64,000 bases of DNA, taken from Mycteria americana. Lineage: Eukaryota; Chordata; Aves; Ciconiiformes; Ciconiidae. The DNA is taken from assembly GCF_035582795.1 (NCBI RefSeq), contig NC_134370.1, forward strand, positions 52,253,501 through 52,317,500, in the 5' to 3' direction. This document shows positions 1-13,129 of this stretch, in pieces; the first letter of the stretch is position 1; the number at the start of each line of letters is the position of its first letter. A program made the position numbers and the translations under genes. Below the pieces are notes generated by a model. That model searched no databases and had not been told where the DNA came from. It saw only the letters and a program-made list of their open reading frames with translations.

Positions 1-2984
1 TTTATGGTACATACTTTCAGTGTTTCATCAAACAGAATTTCAACAGAAACAATCCTTGAAATTGAGGCTCGAAAATTATATTCTCTATCATTGCTTTTGT
101 TTCATGTTTTCTGGATTTCTGCTTATATCTTCCTTTATTAAGACTATTGTTTTTAGAAGAGCTCATGAATTCTTGAAAGCTTCAAGAATGAGTCCAATAA
201 ATTCTTTCCCATTCTTGCCTTTTAAACAACAGAACTATTTCAAAATGTCTGAGGCAGTTTTGTTTGGATGATGTTTTGGAGGGCTGTTTGTATGCATGCT
301 TAAACTGCTAACACACAAAAAAAAATAGGCTTTAAAGATGTTCTTCCAAGTCTTTTATTTGGACTAAAGAAGTTACCAGGTACACATAGCTGATCAAGCA
401 TTCTTCTGCTCACCAGGGCTTGACATGATACATTTTAACATCATGAAAGTAAAAATAAAGTATTTATATTGTTTACTGGGGTATACCTGTTATAAAATCC
501 TGAAGACAGTTTTTTTTAAAGCATGCTTAAACAATGAATGATTATTAAAAACAATTTTTTGTGAAATACAAAGCATTTTCTGATTCCCCCCCACTGTTAG
601 ATGTATTTACAGTATTATTCAGTTTAGTCTTTTTTTGGCCACTGCTGCTTTAGCTGCAGTGATATGCTAATGACAAGCTGAACTGGGGTAGAGCTGTTTG
701 CAAATTCCAAGTAGTTCTGATACAAAATCCTAAATGCACTTAGTGACCTCTCATAACAGGAATGTTTTAGCTGTGAGTCATTTTTGCCAGATAACTAACT
801 CTACACAGGGATTCCAAGCAGTTCTCAGTTTGTATATATAAAAACTTTTGCCAGACTTCTATGGAATTTGGATTCTCAATGCGGTTTCATATGTTAGAAG
901 TGTATGGTCTGTTTGCCCGTGCACCTATATACCTAAAAGACTTGCGTCTTTCTCTTAATAGTATACTACTATACTATGCTAGTATACTGCTAATGGTAGT
1001 ATACTAATTGTAGTTTCTTACCTGTTTAGAATAGGTAGGGAATCTGGAGTTTGTATACAGCACGGGATGGCTTTTTAATTCACTGTTATGTTTTATTTGA
1101 TTGTTCTCTTTTGGATTAAGTGGGACTGAAGTAATTTGCTCTAAGATGAGTTAGTTCTGTGAAAGACTCCGGTTTTGGTCACGTATCACGGGCGAGTGGT
1201 GTTTGTTTGACTGTCATTAGTTCTGCGGAATGCATGCTACCGAGAACGGTGGTCTGTTCATTTTGTCATGGCCATGCAGCATGTAGATTCATAAAATTAC
1301 ACAAATCACAATTTTTACGCACAAGTTATAGCACAACAAGCTTTCTGATGCAAGAAAGAAAATTGCTGTCCTCCATGACTTTGACGATGTGAAAATGAAT
1401 CTTGGGGATATTCCCCAAGAGGGGGGATTTGAAATATTGGCACAGAACAATGTCACTTGGATTGCTCTTAGTTGTAAAAGTAGGGAGGTTTTGTGTCTTA
1501 TGCATGTTTGTGGATGCATTCCATATCTGCATGGACATGAAAGGTAAACAGCAATTTGTTTCTGCTAACGATTGCTACCTCCTTCTAGCTCACATCACAG
1601 CCTTTTCCTATGTCTGAACAGGAGTAACAGTAGGGGTAAAATTCTTAATGTAATTTGTCTTTGTAGTCTACCACATCCTGATAAGGTCTTATTACATGAG
1701 ATTCTGTGGGAAGAGATGCTCGTTTTCACACCACATGAAGACCAAAACGTGTCCTTTTAGATAGGAGCCTGATACAGCATTAGGACAGTATGTCCTTGAT
1801 CATCTTGCAGCCAGGTATCCCCATTTCCCAAAAGATTGCCTTGCTTTCCAACATGCCATGATTGGTGAAATAAAAATGGAGGATTATGAAGTGTCATGGA
1901 CTAAAATCTAATGTGAGTTTGTTACTTTGCCTAAAAAGCAACTTTGTAATCCAATGTGATGCCTGAGTTGGGAAATTATGTTATTATTTTCTCTAATAAC
2001 AATTCAGCAAAATTCTACTCAGTGAAATGGGTCTGAGAGCAGAATATGTTGTTAAATGCTGACGGCCCCTCATCAGTTTGAGGCAAATGTTGTACAAAAG
2101 TATACTCCATTTATATTTGGATCTAAAATAAAATTATTTTTAAAGGAGTTTGATAACAGGAGAAGGGAAAAGGGATAGCATGTTTATTTCAGGCAGTTAA
2201 CATCTGAAATTTGAAACAAAGAAAATGGCTAAACAAAATAATTGGTAAAAAACATGTCAGTAAAGCCAGAAAATGTGCTGGATATTAGTTGCTGGATCGC
2301 TGGTTCTATATAGACTGCTCCCAAAGTGAAAGTTACCTGTGGAGGAGAAAGAAGGAATACAGGCGAGCCTGACTGTTGTGATGCTACCAAAGTATAAATT
2401 CCTAAATGTAACACAGATTGTAAAGCTGTAGGAAGCTGGAAACTAGAGCTGAAGGAGGGTGAGTGGGCCTGGGTCTTACTCTCTGCATAACTGTTGCTCC
2501 ACAGCTAACTAATGCTCATCTTTTTTATGGCCTCAACCCACTTTGTTTAGGAAAAAAATGGCACAGATCTCACAATCCTGTCCTGTCATTTCAATCTTCA
2601 GGTCTGTGTTTGGAATGGATTGTGTGTATTTATGTTGCAATTCATATGGCTTGTTTTTAAATGTAATTACTACTTTTTGTCAATCTGTGTTATAAGAATA
2701 TCTTTTACATATGCATTTGGAGCACGTGATTACATGTAATTCACCCAGTCTAAGAATCTTCTGGTTATATTTTTTTCCCCTCGTTAGATTTTTTTTATTT
2801 TTTCTTTATGTAGATTTACCTGGTTGTAAAGGGGGGGGGAAGTATGTGCTGTCCTGTCTTTCAGAACAGGAAGCTCTAAGTGCTGGAGAATTGGTCAAAC
2901 TGATTTCACAGGGTTCTCTGTATTCAGTTCTCTCTTAGCTTTTCAGTGCAGATGTTTGTAGTCCAGTGCTAATGCAGCATCCTG
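1..2984. other. 5' flanking intergenic DNA, no supported gene
   Basis: AT-rich sequence with only short open frames that show no recognisable domain. An AATAAA hexamer lies at 454-459. In mammals ICE2 is the gene upstream of ANXA2, in the same direction, so its 3' end could fall at or before this edge, but I cannot recognise ICE2 coding sequence here. Confidence 0.6.
959..1006. repeat. Cluster of three TAGTATAC palindromic motifs
   Basis: TAGTATACTA occurs at 959-968, TAGTATACTG at 980-989 and TAGTATACTA again at 997-1006. A related ACTATACTA stretch sits between the first two. Each core, AGTATACT, is a perfect 8-bp palindrome. The function is unknown; slippage of an AT-rich simple sequence is the plain explanation. 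Confidence 0.7.
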
Positions 2985-3290
2985 TGCTGCTGCTTGGGAT
3001 TATTTCATTCTGTGTGCAGGACTTTATCTTTGTTAAGTCTCACACAATTCTTGTTGGCCCAATCATGCAGCCTGTCCAAGTCTCTCTGAATAATGGCTCA
3101 TCTGTCCGCTCTAACTACCTTTTCTCCCCATTTGGTGTCATCTGCAAACTTGGTGAAGATTGATTGCATCTTGTTATCCAGATGATTTATAAGAATACTG
3201 AGTAGTACTGGACCCAGTATCAACCCCTGAGAAATCCTCTTCATGACCAGCTGCTAGTTCAGCTTTGAGCCACTAACCACTTCACTAAAA
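2985..3290 (-). mobile_element. Old CR1 LINE fragment, antisense
   Basis: Read on the minus strand, this matches the reverse-transcriptase part of CR1 in order. It has the segment coding for the area before the GPxLFNxFINDL motif (about 3195-3235), the FADDT-type segment (about 3129-3155) and the region complementary to the CR1 'dinucleotide-rich' stretch GGACAGGCTG (about 3070-3085). The copy is heavily mutated, has no long open frame and lacks the 3' tail. It is clearly much older than the copies at 45.9 and 59.5 kb. Its boundaries are approximate. Confidence 0.75.
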
Positions 3291-6200
3291 ATGGAAGAAA
3301 CCCTCTGAGAACGTAAGGTTTTCCATACTGTATAAGATCACTGATATTAAGACTAGTTCTCTCCATTACCGGTGTTTGTTATGAGATTAAATTGATAGCT
3401 CTATTGTGTTCAGGCAGTCTGAAGTTAGTTTTGCAGGACTAGAGGGGGAATTCTTACCTGGCATTTGAGATTACTGGTTGACATACATGCAAAACGATGG
3501 AACTTTATCAGTTCTTTATATTAGCATGAATAACTGCAATGGGTTATTGGTTGTGAAATCTAACTTTTTTTTATTTCTGCAGTAATAAGTGTTTTCAAGC
3601 TTTATTTGCACTGTGCACTAACGAATCACTTACAAACTGCTTTCATTCCCATATGTGACTGGCTAAACCTCTTCACCTTCTCTGTTTGACTGCAAAACCT
3701 TTTAGGGATACAATAGACACGATCTATGTAAAATATGTTAGGAATAGATTTACTGTGTTTTTTCTCTGTCTTCTAATGTAGCCTAGCAGCTGGAAGCACA
3801 GAGAACTGGGCCAAGTGACCAGACATCCATTCCTGTGCTGGCAGGTGGGAGCTGCCAACAGCTAGTGACTCTGTCCAACCCCATGCAGTGAAGTTCAGTA
3901 GCAGACACTGAAGCATTTGAAGAGGTACTTCTTTTGCTTCCGATTTGCTTGCCCTGTATTTTAAATAGCAGCTTGTCTCCAAAAGAATGTAAAAATCAGT
4001 TCAGACGTGGTCTTTCAGAATGTTTAGTGATGACCTCCATTTAAGCTGCTTTTAGTTCTACTAGTAGAAGGAATTGGAGCGTTTTCAGTCTCTCCCCACC
4101 TAAATCTGACTGGATGTGTAACTTTCTTAGATGTTTCTCTGAGAAGTACATAACTAAGCTCCTTCTTTCTTAACAGAATACAGCCTTTCTTACAAGTGCG
4201 GGCACGGTCCTTCCCAGAAGCACTGTCGTTGCTTGATGTGTTGTATTTCTCCGTGCTAAATATATGTTTGGGTTTTTTTAGTTGCTGTTAAATTTTGTTT
4301 TTCTGCAGAGATTCTTAAATTTTGTTTGCAAGTTCAAATTCCATTACTCTATGCTAAAATTATTACATTAAAATGTTTTCAAAGATACATTGCTGTATTA
4401 TATATCCCAAATTAAATTGCCTTCTCAATGCCAGAAGACAATTTTGATGGCCAGGTGACAGTCTATTTAAGCACAGAGCATTTGAATTACATCCTATCTA
4501 GCTTGTAGGTGGAGGATTGTCTTTGACAAAAAGCTGATCCTAGCCATTCTGAGCCTTATGAAGGTCTTCCGTAGGTAATCTCAAGGCTGCTCTTCTTATG
4601 GCTATGTCTTGAAGGCAAGCCAGTCCCCATCTAGCTGTAAGACTGAGACGACACCATTGTCCTATACCTTGCAGAGGGATTTTTTTGTTGTTGTTCTTAT
4701 AGAACTGCAGCAATACACTGCCAATTGCTAAATTGTTTGTAGAATAATGTAGTGTAATAATGATTAAACAGTATCAGTCCTAGTGCAGACTTCAGGGCAT
4801 TTCTCAGTATCGATACTTCTCTTCTGTGGGGTAGAATGCTTACCCAGTGAGAGGAGAAAAAAAAAAAAAAAAGCTATGACAGCCACATTCTTCCACAAGA
4901 CATCATGGTAGTTTTGAATGAAGTGTAATAGTAGAGGTAATTCAGAGGAAATTTAGTCTTTATTTTTATTGTTTGTGATTAAAAGATTTCAATAAATATT
5001 AAAAGAACATTGTCACTTTTAACTCAAAATTAGAAAGAAAAAAGTGAATAATAGTAACTATGGGTGGCAGGGGTGGGGTGGTGGACTATTACAGAACCCA
5101 GCAACATACTCCCTGATTCTTTAAATGAAATATAGTAGCCACATCATTCTGTTTATTCACAGCATGATTTTACAAGTGTACATTTCCTATTTTTGATTGC
5201 TCTAATGGAGGAAAACCATTTGTTTATTTTTCCAATGGGTAATGTCCTTGTTCAGAAGAGCCAAAAGGAAAAGTATACTAATATTGTTGCCCAAAGCTAT
5301 ATAATCCACTCAGTCAAGCCAGCTTCCTTCAGCTTGACGATGGTAGTCCACATTACAGTTATACAGATATATTTAGAGCCAACTTTTCCAAAAGATGCAT
5401 GAATACATCACAGTTTCACTAAAACTTACTCAGAGGTACTTAGCTAAACAGTTTTCCACATGTGCATGAGATTCCTCTGTTGTAAGGCAGCACGAATGGC
5501 TAGGAATGTGACATTACCTGTCTGTGCCTCAAGAATAAGCACGTACCCCATCAGTGCCTCTCATTTCTTAGTTGCTGTCGAATGAATACAATTTGTGAGG
5601 AAAGAAAAAGAGCAAGCTCTGCCATGCCAGATACTGTCAGAATTCTTTGCACAAAGGTGATGATCCTGACTCTTAAAAATCTAGAGTTTAAAAATAATTG
5701 TGAGTTTCATTAAACCTTCACTTACTTTTGAGAGCCTTTTGAGCGTTTCAAGGGTGTTTCAAGCCTTTTGATACTCAAGGACATGTGACTCAGATTATAT
5801 TTTTGAAATTTTACCTTGAAGTGAGAGCTATAGACTCCCATTCCCCATGACTATCTTTTTCAGGCAATCCTGAATTCTTGCATCATTGCAGGCTTTTAGG
5901 AACCGATGCCTTCAGAAAAACAACAAACATGAGACTCTCAGAGCTAGCGATATGCATAATGTTGAGTAAATGCAGTCAGTTGTTCGCTAGCAACGACTTG
6001 TGTGAGCACCACGAGAATAGTTAGATTTGTATGTTTAGGTAGAAAAGGAGCTGATGAAGTCCTCAACAAAACAACATCAAAGATGATAAAGTGATGCCAA
6101 ATGAAGTCTGATTGTTCCCTATCTATTCAACACGCACTAAAGGTGTTCCTGGGGAGGTCACAGTGGTATAAATACCCATCCTCTGCACAAATGTAGTCAG

Positions 6201-7641
6201 AAAGTTTGGGCAATTCCTTACAAAGATCTTTTGTGATCTCATAGTAAACTTCCAGAGTTTATACACAGGTATCTTTAGATGATCAACTGTGAGAAAAGAA
6301 AAACAAACAAACTTTTGACCAGTCTAGTGCTTTTCCAGACCTGAATCTGAAGTAAAAAGTGGCAAACTCTGTACATCTAGGCGCAGAACCAGTTGTTGGG
6401 AGCAGTTATTCTCAATTAGAGTTCATGTTTCTGTTTCTAGGTTAATTTTCTGACTTGAGGACACATCTGTATACCCGAGAGCTTGACTGTTTTCCTAAAT
6501 ACATCTAACAGAAAGTCTTGCCTGTGACTGTTAATCTTGCCTTCCCTAAGGTATGCTCCTACCACAGCTGCTGCTGTAGTGCATTCATGGTATGGTTTTA
6601 AAGGAATGATGCAGCATAGCTGGTGTCACTGAGATTGCTTAGCTCTTCTTGTGTCAATTCTCCCTTCTGGTATACTTTAGTGTAGAAAGAAGAGCATAAG
6701 GATTTTCTGTAAATAAATTTGTAAATTCCATGTTAATAAGAAGTGTAATTTGTAACAAGTCAAATTCTCTCTGAGGTCAATGCTTCTAGCATATTTTTCA
6801 GAAACTATTTAAAAGCATCTATGAATAAAATGAGAATATTTGTTTAGAACTTCATTTCGTTACTGAAAATCAGATTTGGCGTAATGATGCAAGCTTGAAA
6901 ATAATTCAAGTCTGTTCATGGCTCTTACCTTAATGCAGACTTTAAGATTTGTTTATCCCATAGTTGAGTGAACAGCATGAGTGCCATCCTGTCCCAGGCC
7001 TGCTGCAGTTGATGTTTCACTGCATTCAAAAGCTCCACCTACCAAATCTTTGCACAAGCAACTCAAAATAAAAAACCAGGAAGAATGTAAAAAAATTCCT
7101 AGTGAAACAAGTCACTCATCAGTCTGGCTAGTGTGGGCTATACTGCCTGGCAGACAGAGCACTTCAACAAATATTTTAATAGTCTGGTTAAATTTGAGGT
7201 TAAAAAAAAAGAGGGAAGGAAGTAGCTGTCAGAACCCCATTGCTGCTTATCCCCTCTGCTGAGCAGGTCATGTAGCCATGTTAAAAGCTACCTCAGCAGT
7301 CAAAACCCATTTATTTCAGAACCATGTAGTTAATGCATCCAGTTGTGCAGTTCTGTTCCTTTGATTGACAGGAGGAGCACAGTAGTCTCATGCAACTCTC
7401 TGGATATTCTTTGTTAACAGCAAGAGTAATAAAATAAAAAGGAGGTATAATTACTGCATAGCTGCACATGCTACTTTGAATTAATTTTGTCGTCGTTTCC
7501 AAATTAACAAGTGCTCACATCACAATTGAAATTCTTGTACACACTTCATAAGATAAAAATCATATGATAAGATTTATCACTGCACACATTTCTTTGGCTT
7601 TTAAATGCCAAGTTAAATGTCTGTGGTTTCATGCTACCCTT

Positions 7642-7656
7642 TGTGTGTGTGTGTGT
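7642..7656. repeat. (TG)n microsatellite
   Basis: An uninterrupted TG dinucleotide run of about seven units, likely polymorphic in length. Confidence 0.8.
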
Positions 7657-10600
7657 ATGCACATGTCAGACTGTGGCTTAAACTTTGGGTTCTAGCCTTC
7701 TATACTGGCAAAACCCTCCTGAAGGCTTTCTTTGGTACAGCCTCTGGCTCCACAGGAAGAACAACAGCTGTCTGTCTCTCCATGTCTGTTCTTGTTGATC
7801 AGTCAGCTAGGCTTCCACTCCCTTCCTCTGCTGTTTTGAACTCAGTTATTCTATACACACTGTGATGGCTGCTCGTTATGGTATTAATGACTTCCTGGAT
7901 GATAGTAGCATTAGGAAAATAAACCTTAGTGTTGAGGACCTGTTTGAAAATTATCTGTAGTTGTGCTATCACTACAGCCTTTCGTTTCATCTCCTTAAAG
8001 GTTAAAGATCTGTTTCCTGTGTGGGCACTAGCTGCTAGCACACAAGACACAGCAGTGAAAGTTGTCCAGCTGAACGAGAAGTGTTTACTGAAGGCTTATT
8101 TGAAAGCAAACATTAATGAAAATGTTAAGTATTATATGTACTCCTTCATGCTAAAACAATAGGCTTTTAATATATTTTTCTGATTCATTAAAGGGAGAGA
8201 TCTCTGGTTTTAGAATTCAAACCTGTGCTTCTGACCTGGAAAAGCAAGTCTTAGCCTGCCTAGCAGAAACAAGTCTCTTCATAACCGCCATTCCCTTTCA
8301 CTCAATCAACATCTTTTTTGCAGTCAAGTTACGTTGCCTTAAATTTTATCTAAAGCTATAAGATGCCACTTGAAAGGGCAAAAAAAGACATCAGTGTAGA
8401 CAGTCATATTTCATCAAGAATTTGTGACATTCCTTTGTGTTGCAAGGCATTATTTGTTCCCCAGCTGGTACCTCAGCTGAGCCTAATTAGGTAATGAAGT
8501 TCAGATCATGTAAGAACTTACCCAAAATCCTAAATGTTTTATGTTATTTTGTACTAAAACAGGGTTATGTTTAAAAAAAAAAAAAAAACACAAAAAACTT
8601 TCCTGTTTTTTTTCCTGTCACAGAATCATTGATTTTAATTGAAATTTTACAGCTGTTTTCCAGATTCCTGTAGTAATAGTATGCTGATTTCTGTCAGTGA
8701 ACTTTAATCTGGAAGTGATTTTTAAATTCATTTTCATTGGCCATTTCAGAGGTGGCATGATGTTAAATAAAAAGGAGATACTTTTTGCAGTATGCAGTTA
8801 CCAGCCTGCAGATTTGCCATAAGAACCTGTTGTTTGAGGATTTTTAGAGTAAGTTTAGATAGTGCTTAATTAGATTCCTTGAATCTTTCAGAATTATTCC
8901 CCAAGATTCTTAGGGACGTATTTAAGGTGTGACAGCCTCCCCTGTACTTTGGCAGAGGCCAGGAGATTAATCCAAGCCATGGGACTGTTTGTGTTATGAG
9001 TCACTAAAGTGGAAAAAGCACATAATGATGGGAAACAATGAAGCAGGACAGACTTGGTCTTACATGAAATCTTTTAACACTATTCCTAGGAAAAATTCCC
9101 TGAGGACTTTTGGCAGCTTCCATCTTTTATAGCTGTTTCTGTCCTTTGGCAAGACAGACCAAACTCTGTAGTGATTATTCATGCTGGTCTGTTCTGGATG
9201 ATGTCAGGGGCTCCTGCGTGCACTGGTAATATTTCCTACAGTGTTTTCCAGTGTGGTGGCAGTCTGGGGAACATTATTGTAGAGCTGGCAGCTGTGATCG
9301 TTTTAAGCACTGTGTCATCTAAATAGGTTCAAAATCTCTTAATGCTGTAATATATAATGGTAGTCTGTTTATGCTGGCAGCATTGTGCTGATATTGCTGG
9401 GAAAGCTGAAGTCCTCATAGTGATTTTGAGATGTGTCTTTTTCACCTGTTAATGTATACAGGACCAAAGACAGCATGACACCTAGATTCAGATGGAATTG
9501 CAACTCTCCAACCCTAAGTAGATTAAACTGTGCTTGAAGGCATTCATGATAACCTGAGAACAGAAAGTAAAGTTACCTTCTTTAATGTCTTGACTATGCT
9601 TTACAGCCCTTGTTTTATCTCAGATTGCATGATCTTAGGATAAAAAGGCAGCTGGCTATCAAGCAGGGCATCAGGAAGTCCCTGAGGGACTGAGGAAATT
9701 CACTGAAACACGGTTACATGCATAGTGACGATTTATATACCCTGTGAGTGTTTCATTCAGTGTAAAGACACTGAGTATTCATGCTGCTAATACCAGTACA
9801 AGGAATTTGGCAAGTGTGTTTCATTTCTGTTTATGTATGTATCCAGGCAATGTCTCCTAGCCACAGACTAGATGATTACTTCTGTGAGGCACACTGAAAA
9901 ACCAAAATGCTAGTGATTCATGTTTTAGTTTAGAAATCGAACTGAACTCCAGACGCTATTAATACTCATGATGACTGTATGCCAGAGGAGTTATATGTGT
10001 ACCAAAGAACAGGAAAGTACCTGAATTGCTGGGTTACCATTTGTTCGTCATGCATATTCCTCACTGAATCTCCATGTCACTTGAGTATATATACCTCTTT
10101 GACTTACTCTAGTTAGCATGCTAAACAGAAGGAAAGAAGATGCAATAGCCTGGACTGAGTCATGAGGGAAACAAGAGTACTGCACCTTTGAAGTTGCTGG
10201 CCTATGTTGTTACCTGTGTCAGCTAGATGTGAGTAACAAAGGGTCTTGCTTCCTTCTGAGCATCTCGACAGAGCATAGGTGATTCCCTGTTGTCTTCTGT
10301 TAACAGTGGACAGCCAGTGCAATGGGATTCCATCACGGTAACTCAAACTTTATGGGTTTTGGCAACTGGTAGTGACAGTAATTAAGCTGTATATGGGCCC
10401 TGAGACAGCTTGCTTTATTATTAGCTTTTGTGCATAGTTAAAGGAGTTTCTTTCTGACTGAGTCTTGTAACTATAGTCTTAGATAATATTTTGCTTTGTT
10501 ACTCCCTTGTCTTGGTTCAGATCCCAAGTCACCCAGGCATCTGGTTCTTTGTGGAGGCAAGCTCCTTGTGCCCATAGGTTTAGAGTGAAAGAACCCACTG

Positions 10601-11748
10601 AGATTGTGAGATAAAAGGATGAGGATGATGGTGTTATTTACACTGGTGATGAGGAAAATCTTTGAAAAGAAATCAGAGTTCAGACTAAGGTTATGGTCGG
10701 ACATGCATGAAAGTGTCAGAGGAGGGATACTGAACAGCAGACAGAAATTAATTTGCAGATAGAGAGTCAAGAAGTAGCTGAAGACAAATCCAGTGATAAA
10801 ACAGTATCAGGGTATAAAAGGAGACTTTCGGAAGTCACATGCAAGATGCAGCCAGCTGGTGGGAGAGAGAGGTATATGTTTTACTAGCCATGAAAAGTAT
10901 TTGTTGTCAGATTCTAATGTAATGTGTGAAGTGCTTCAAGATCCTGCATGGGAAGTAACTGTAGAACATAACGCCTGTCACATCTTCGTCAGTTAAAATG
11001 ATTGCTAAAATACATCCTTTAAACAAGGTTACATCAGCTTTCATGTAATATAGACTTTATGTGAACAGATGAAAAAGATAAGCTGGAAACAATTTGATTA
11101 ATCTAATTTATTCCTGTATGTTGATGAATTAATTTATGTTGTTTAGCATTTTCTTTAGCAGATGCAATACTTAGTCTTTGCCCTGAAGAGTTAACTAACA
11201 GTCAAAAGGCAGGACCTGATCAGTGAGAAGATAACAATCTAAGATCACACAGCAAACTATAGCACTGCGGCATACAGTCCAGGTGTCCAGTTTCTAACCT
11301 GGATGTCCTATTCATAAGCATACTACCTCTCTGTACCCAGACTGAACCAGCAATTGCCACCTACCTTACCTATTATAATGCTTCATTTGTAAAATACACA
11401 TGTAACAAAATATTAGAGATCTGGCTACCGCACAAGATCATTCCAGAGTTAAGTCTAGCTCTTTAAAAGGGATTATTTCAAGTAAATGAAATTCTGAGCG
11501 GAGAATAACATTTGTGCAGGAATGTGCATGTAGCGTAGGAATGAGATTGCACAGAATAGAATTGATCCGAGGGCTTAGGTTGTTAGGTGGAGCACCTAAC
11601 AAGATGTCTGGTTCTCTGGTATTGTATTAGATAAAAGATGGCATTGGTATTCTGGTATTCAATCTATTTTTCAAAAACATACATTGGAACTACAGTGCTG
11701 TAAGATTTAGAGTAAATCATTATGGATGTTAATGACAAATGTTGCATT

Positions 11749-11791
11749 CCCCCCCCCCCCAACCCCCCCCCAAAAAAAAAAAAAAAAAAAA
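11749..11791. repeat. Poly-C / poly-A low-complexity tract
   Basis: Twelve C, two A, nine C and then about twenty A in direct succession. The strand asymmetry is extreme: all purine on one strand and all pyrimidine on the other in each half. Homopolymers of this length are also prone to sequencing and assembly length errors. Confidence 0.85.
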
Positions 11792-13035
11792 CCAAACCCG
11801 AAACAAGGTAGACACTTTCAGTGTTGAGAGTTTTACTAATGCAGTCTAGGTGTGCTTTCAGGAGTCCTTCCTCCTTTCTTCTATAGTCACAGACATAGTA
11901 ACTTGCCAAGTTGTTATCCTGGGAACCCAACTGGCATAACTTTTAAGTTACACTTAACTTTCTCTGTAACTTGTGATTACTCTAAGTGCTAATAACAAAT
12001 CTACGCGTATTTGTATCATGGCAGTTCCCAAATTAGATGAAATAATCAAGGTGCAAGAATAACACCCAGAGGTCTGCCTGATCCATATGTTAATCAGAAT
12101 GGAATTTATATTACCCTCTTGCAACATAACACATTCAGGGAAGTAACACTGTACATAGAGGCTCAGCCACACCTAAACCAGAAAGTCCTTTGTCCTGATC
12201 CCCCCCCCTTTTTTTTTGTATTCAAGAAAAAAGTTTAAGTAGGCAATACATATTGACAGAATTGTGGCCTTCATAACTCCAATGTTAATGCATCTTTGAT
12301 TCTTTGTAGAGAGCATCCTGAAAGAGTGTGAGCAAGATCGGTGTAGATGAAGGAGCCAAACAATCAGGGACAGAAGTGAGAGAAAAAGCTATTGAGGGCT
12401 GGAGTGACCCCATATGCACTAATTTTATTGCAAAGATAAAGTTTGCAAAGATAGTCAAGTTAAGCACACCAAGCCTCCAGTAGTATAACATAAGAAGAAG
12501 ATAATGACAAGAGAAATCAAAGGTGTTGGCGAGGTGGAAGACAATGGTATATTGAATTGAAAGAGGGAGGAAAAAAAAGATAAAATTAGTATCAAACAAT
12601 ATTAAGCAGTAACCAAATAATGGGAGAGTTAGCAATGGTAATCTCACTGAGTCTGAGGATGGAATAAATGGACCTACAGCATGTCCATAGAGCACAGGAT
12701 GAACCACAGTCGCAGTGAGCTGTCAGAAGGGAAGAATGAGAAGTTAGCACAATTACATTTGTTTTTCCATCCACAGGACTCTGGGGAGCTCCAGTCAACA
12801 AAAGTGCTCTCTCTTTGATTTCTGTGGTCAGCATGCAGGAAGCCAGAGATCACAAATAGGTAATTGCAGCTGAAGTAGTTGCCGGTTGTTTGAAATATGA
12901 CCTTCTATGCAGATATTTTAAGGGGGTGTGGGGACTAAGCAATGTGAAAACAAATTGAAAACCTTTCTTGGCACTGCCTTACTTGCAGGCTAGTTGCAGC
13001 ATGTTTCTCCCAGTAAATCATCTGTGAGGCAGGCA

Positions 13036-13129
13036 CAGAGAGACACTGGACTTGTGGTACTGGGACAGAGAGACACACTGGGCTTGTGCCCAGTGTCTCT
13101 CTGGGACACAGAGACACGCTGGGCTTGTG
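13036..13129. repeat. Three 21-23 bp repeats with an interleaved inverted copy
   Basis: Related units lie at 13036-13056, 13066-13088 and 13107-13129, sharing CAGAGA, GACAC, CTGG and CTTGTG. Directly after unit 2, 13089-13103 is the imperfect reverse complement of the unit core (GCCCAGTGTCTCTC against GAGACACACTGGGC), so a stem with a TTGT loop can form. It is not an array long enough to be a satellite. Confidence 0.7.

Larger units (their letters stand above)
3291..13035. other. 5' flanking intergenic DNA, no supported gene
   Basis: AT-rich, with frequent stops in all frames. It contains A-rich runs near 4857-4872 and 8571-8588, a short (TG)n at 7642-7656 and a C-run/A-run tract at 11749-11791. 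No splice-consistent coding exon, RNA gene or recognisable transposon was found. Unrecognised distal enhancers of ANXA2 could lie here but cannot be seen by eye. Confidence 0.55.

Noticed and set aside
20-271. An 83-codon frame at the window start
   Set aside because: The Phe/Leu/Ser-rich sequence looks like translated AT-rich DNA and could not be tied to ICE2 or any family.
10513-10525. GGTTCAGATCC resembling a tRNA B box
   Set aside because: It mismatches the B-box consensus, and no A box or cloverleaf could be drawn around it.
12285-12707. A 140-codon minus-strand frame
   Set aside because: Hydrophobic, low-information sequence with no domain, no CpG promoter and no splice context; chance frame in AT-rich DNA.
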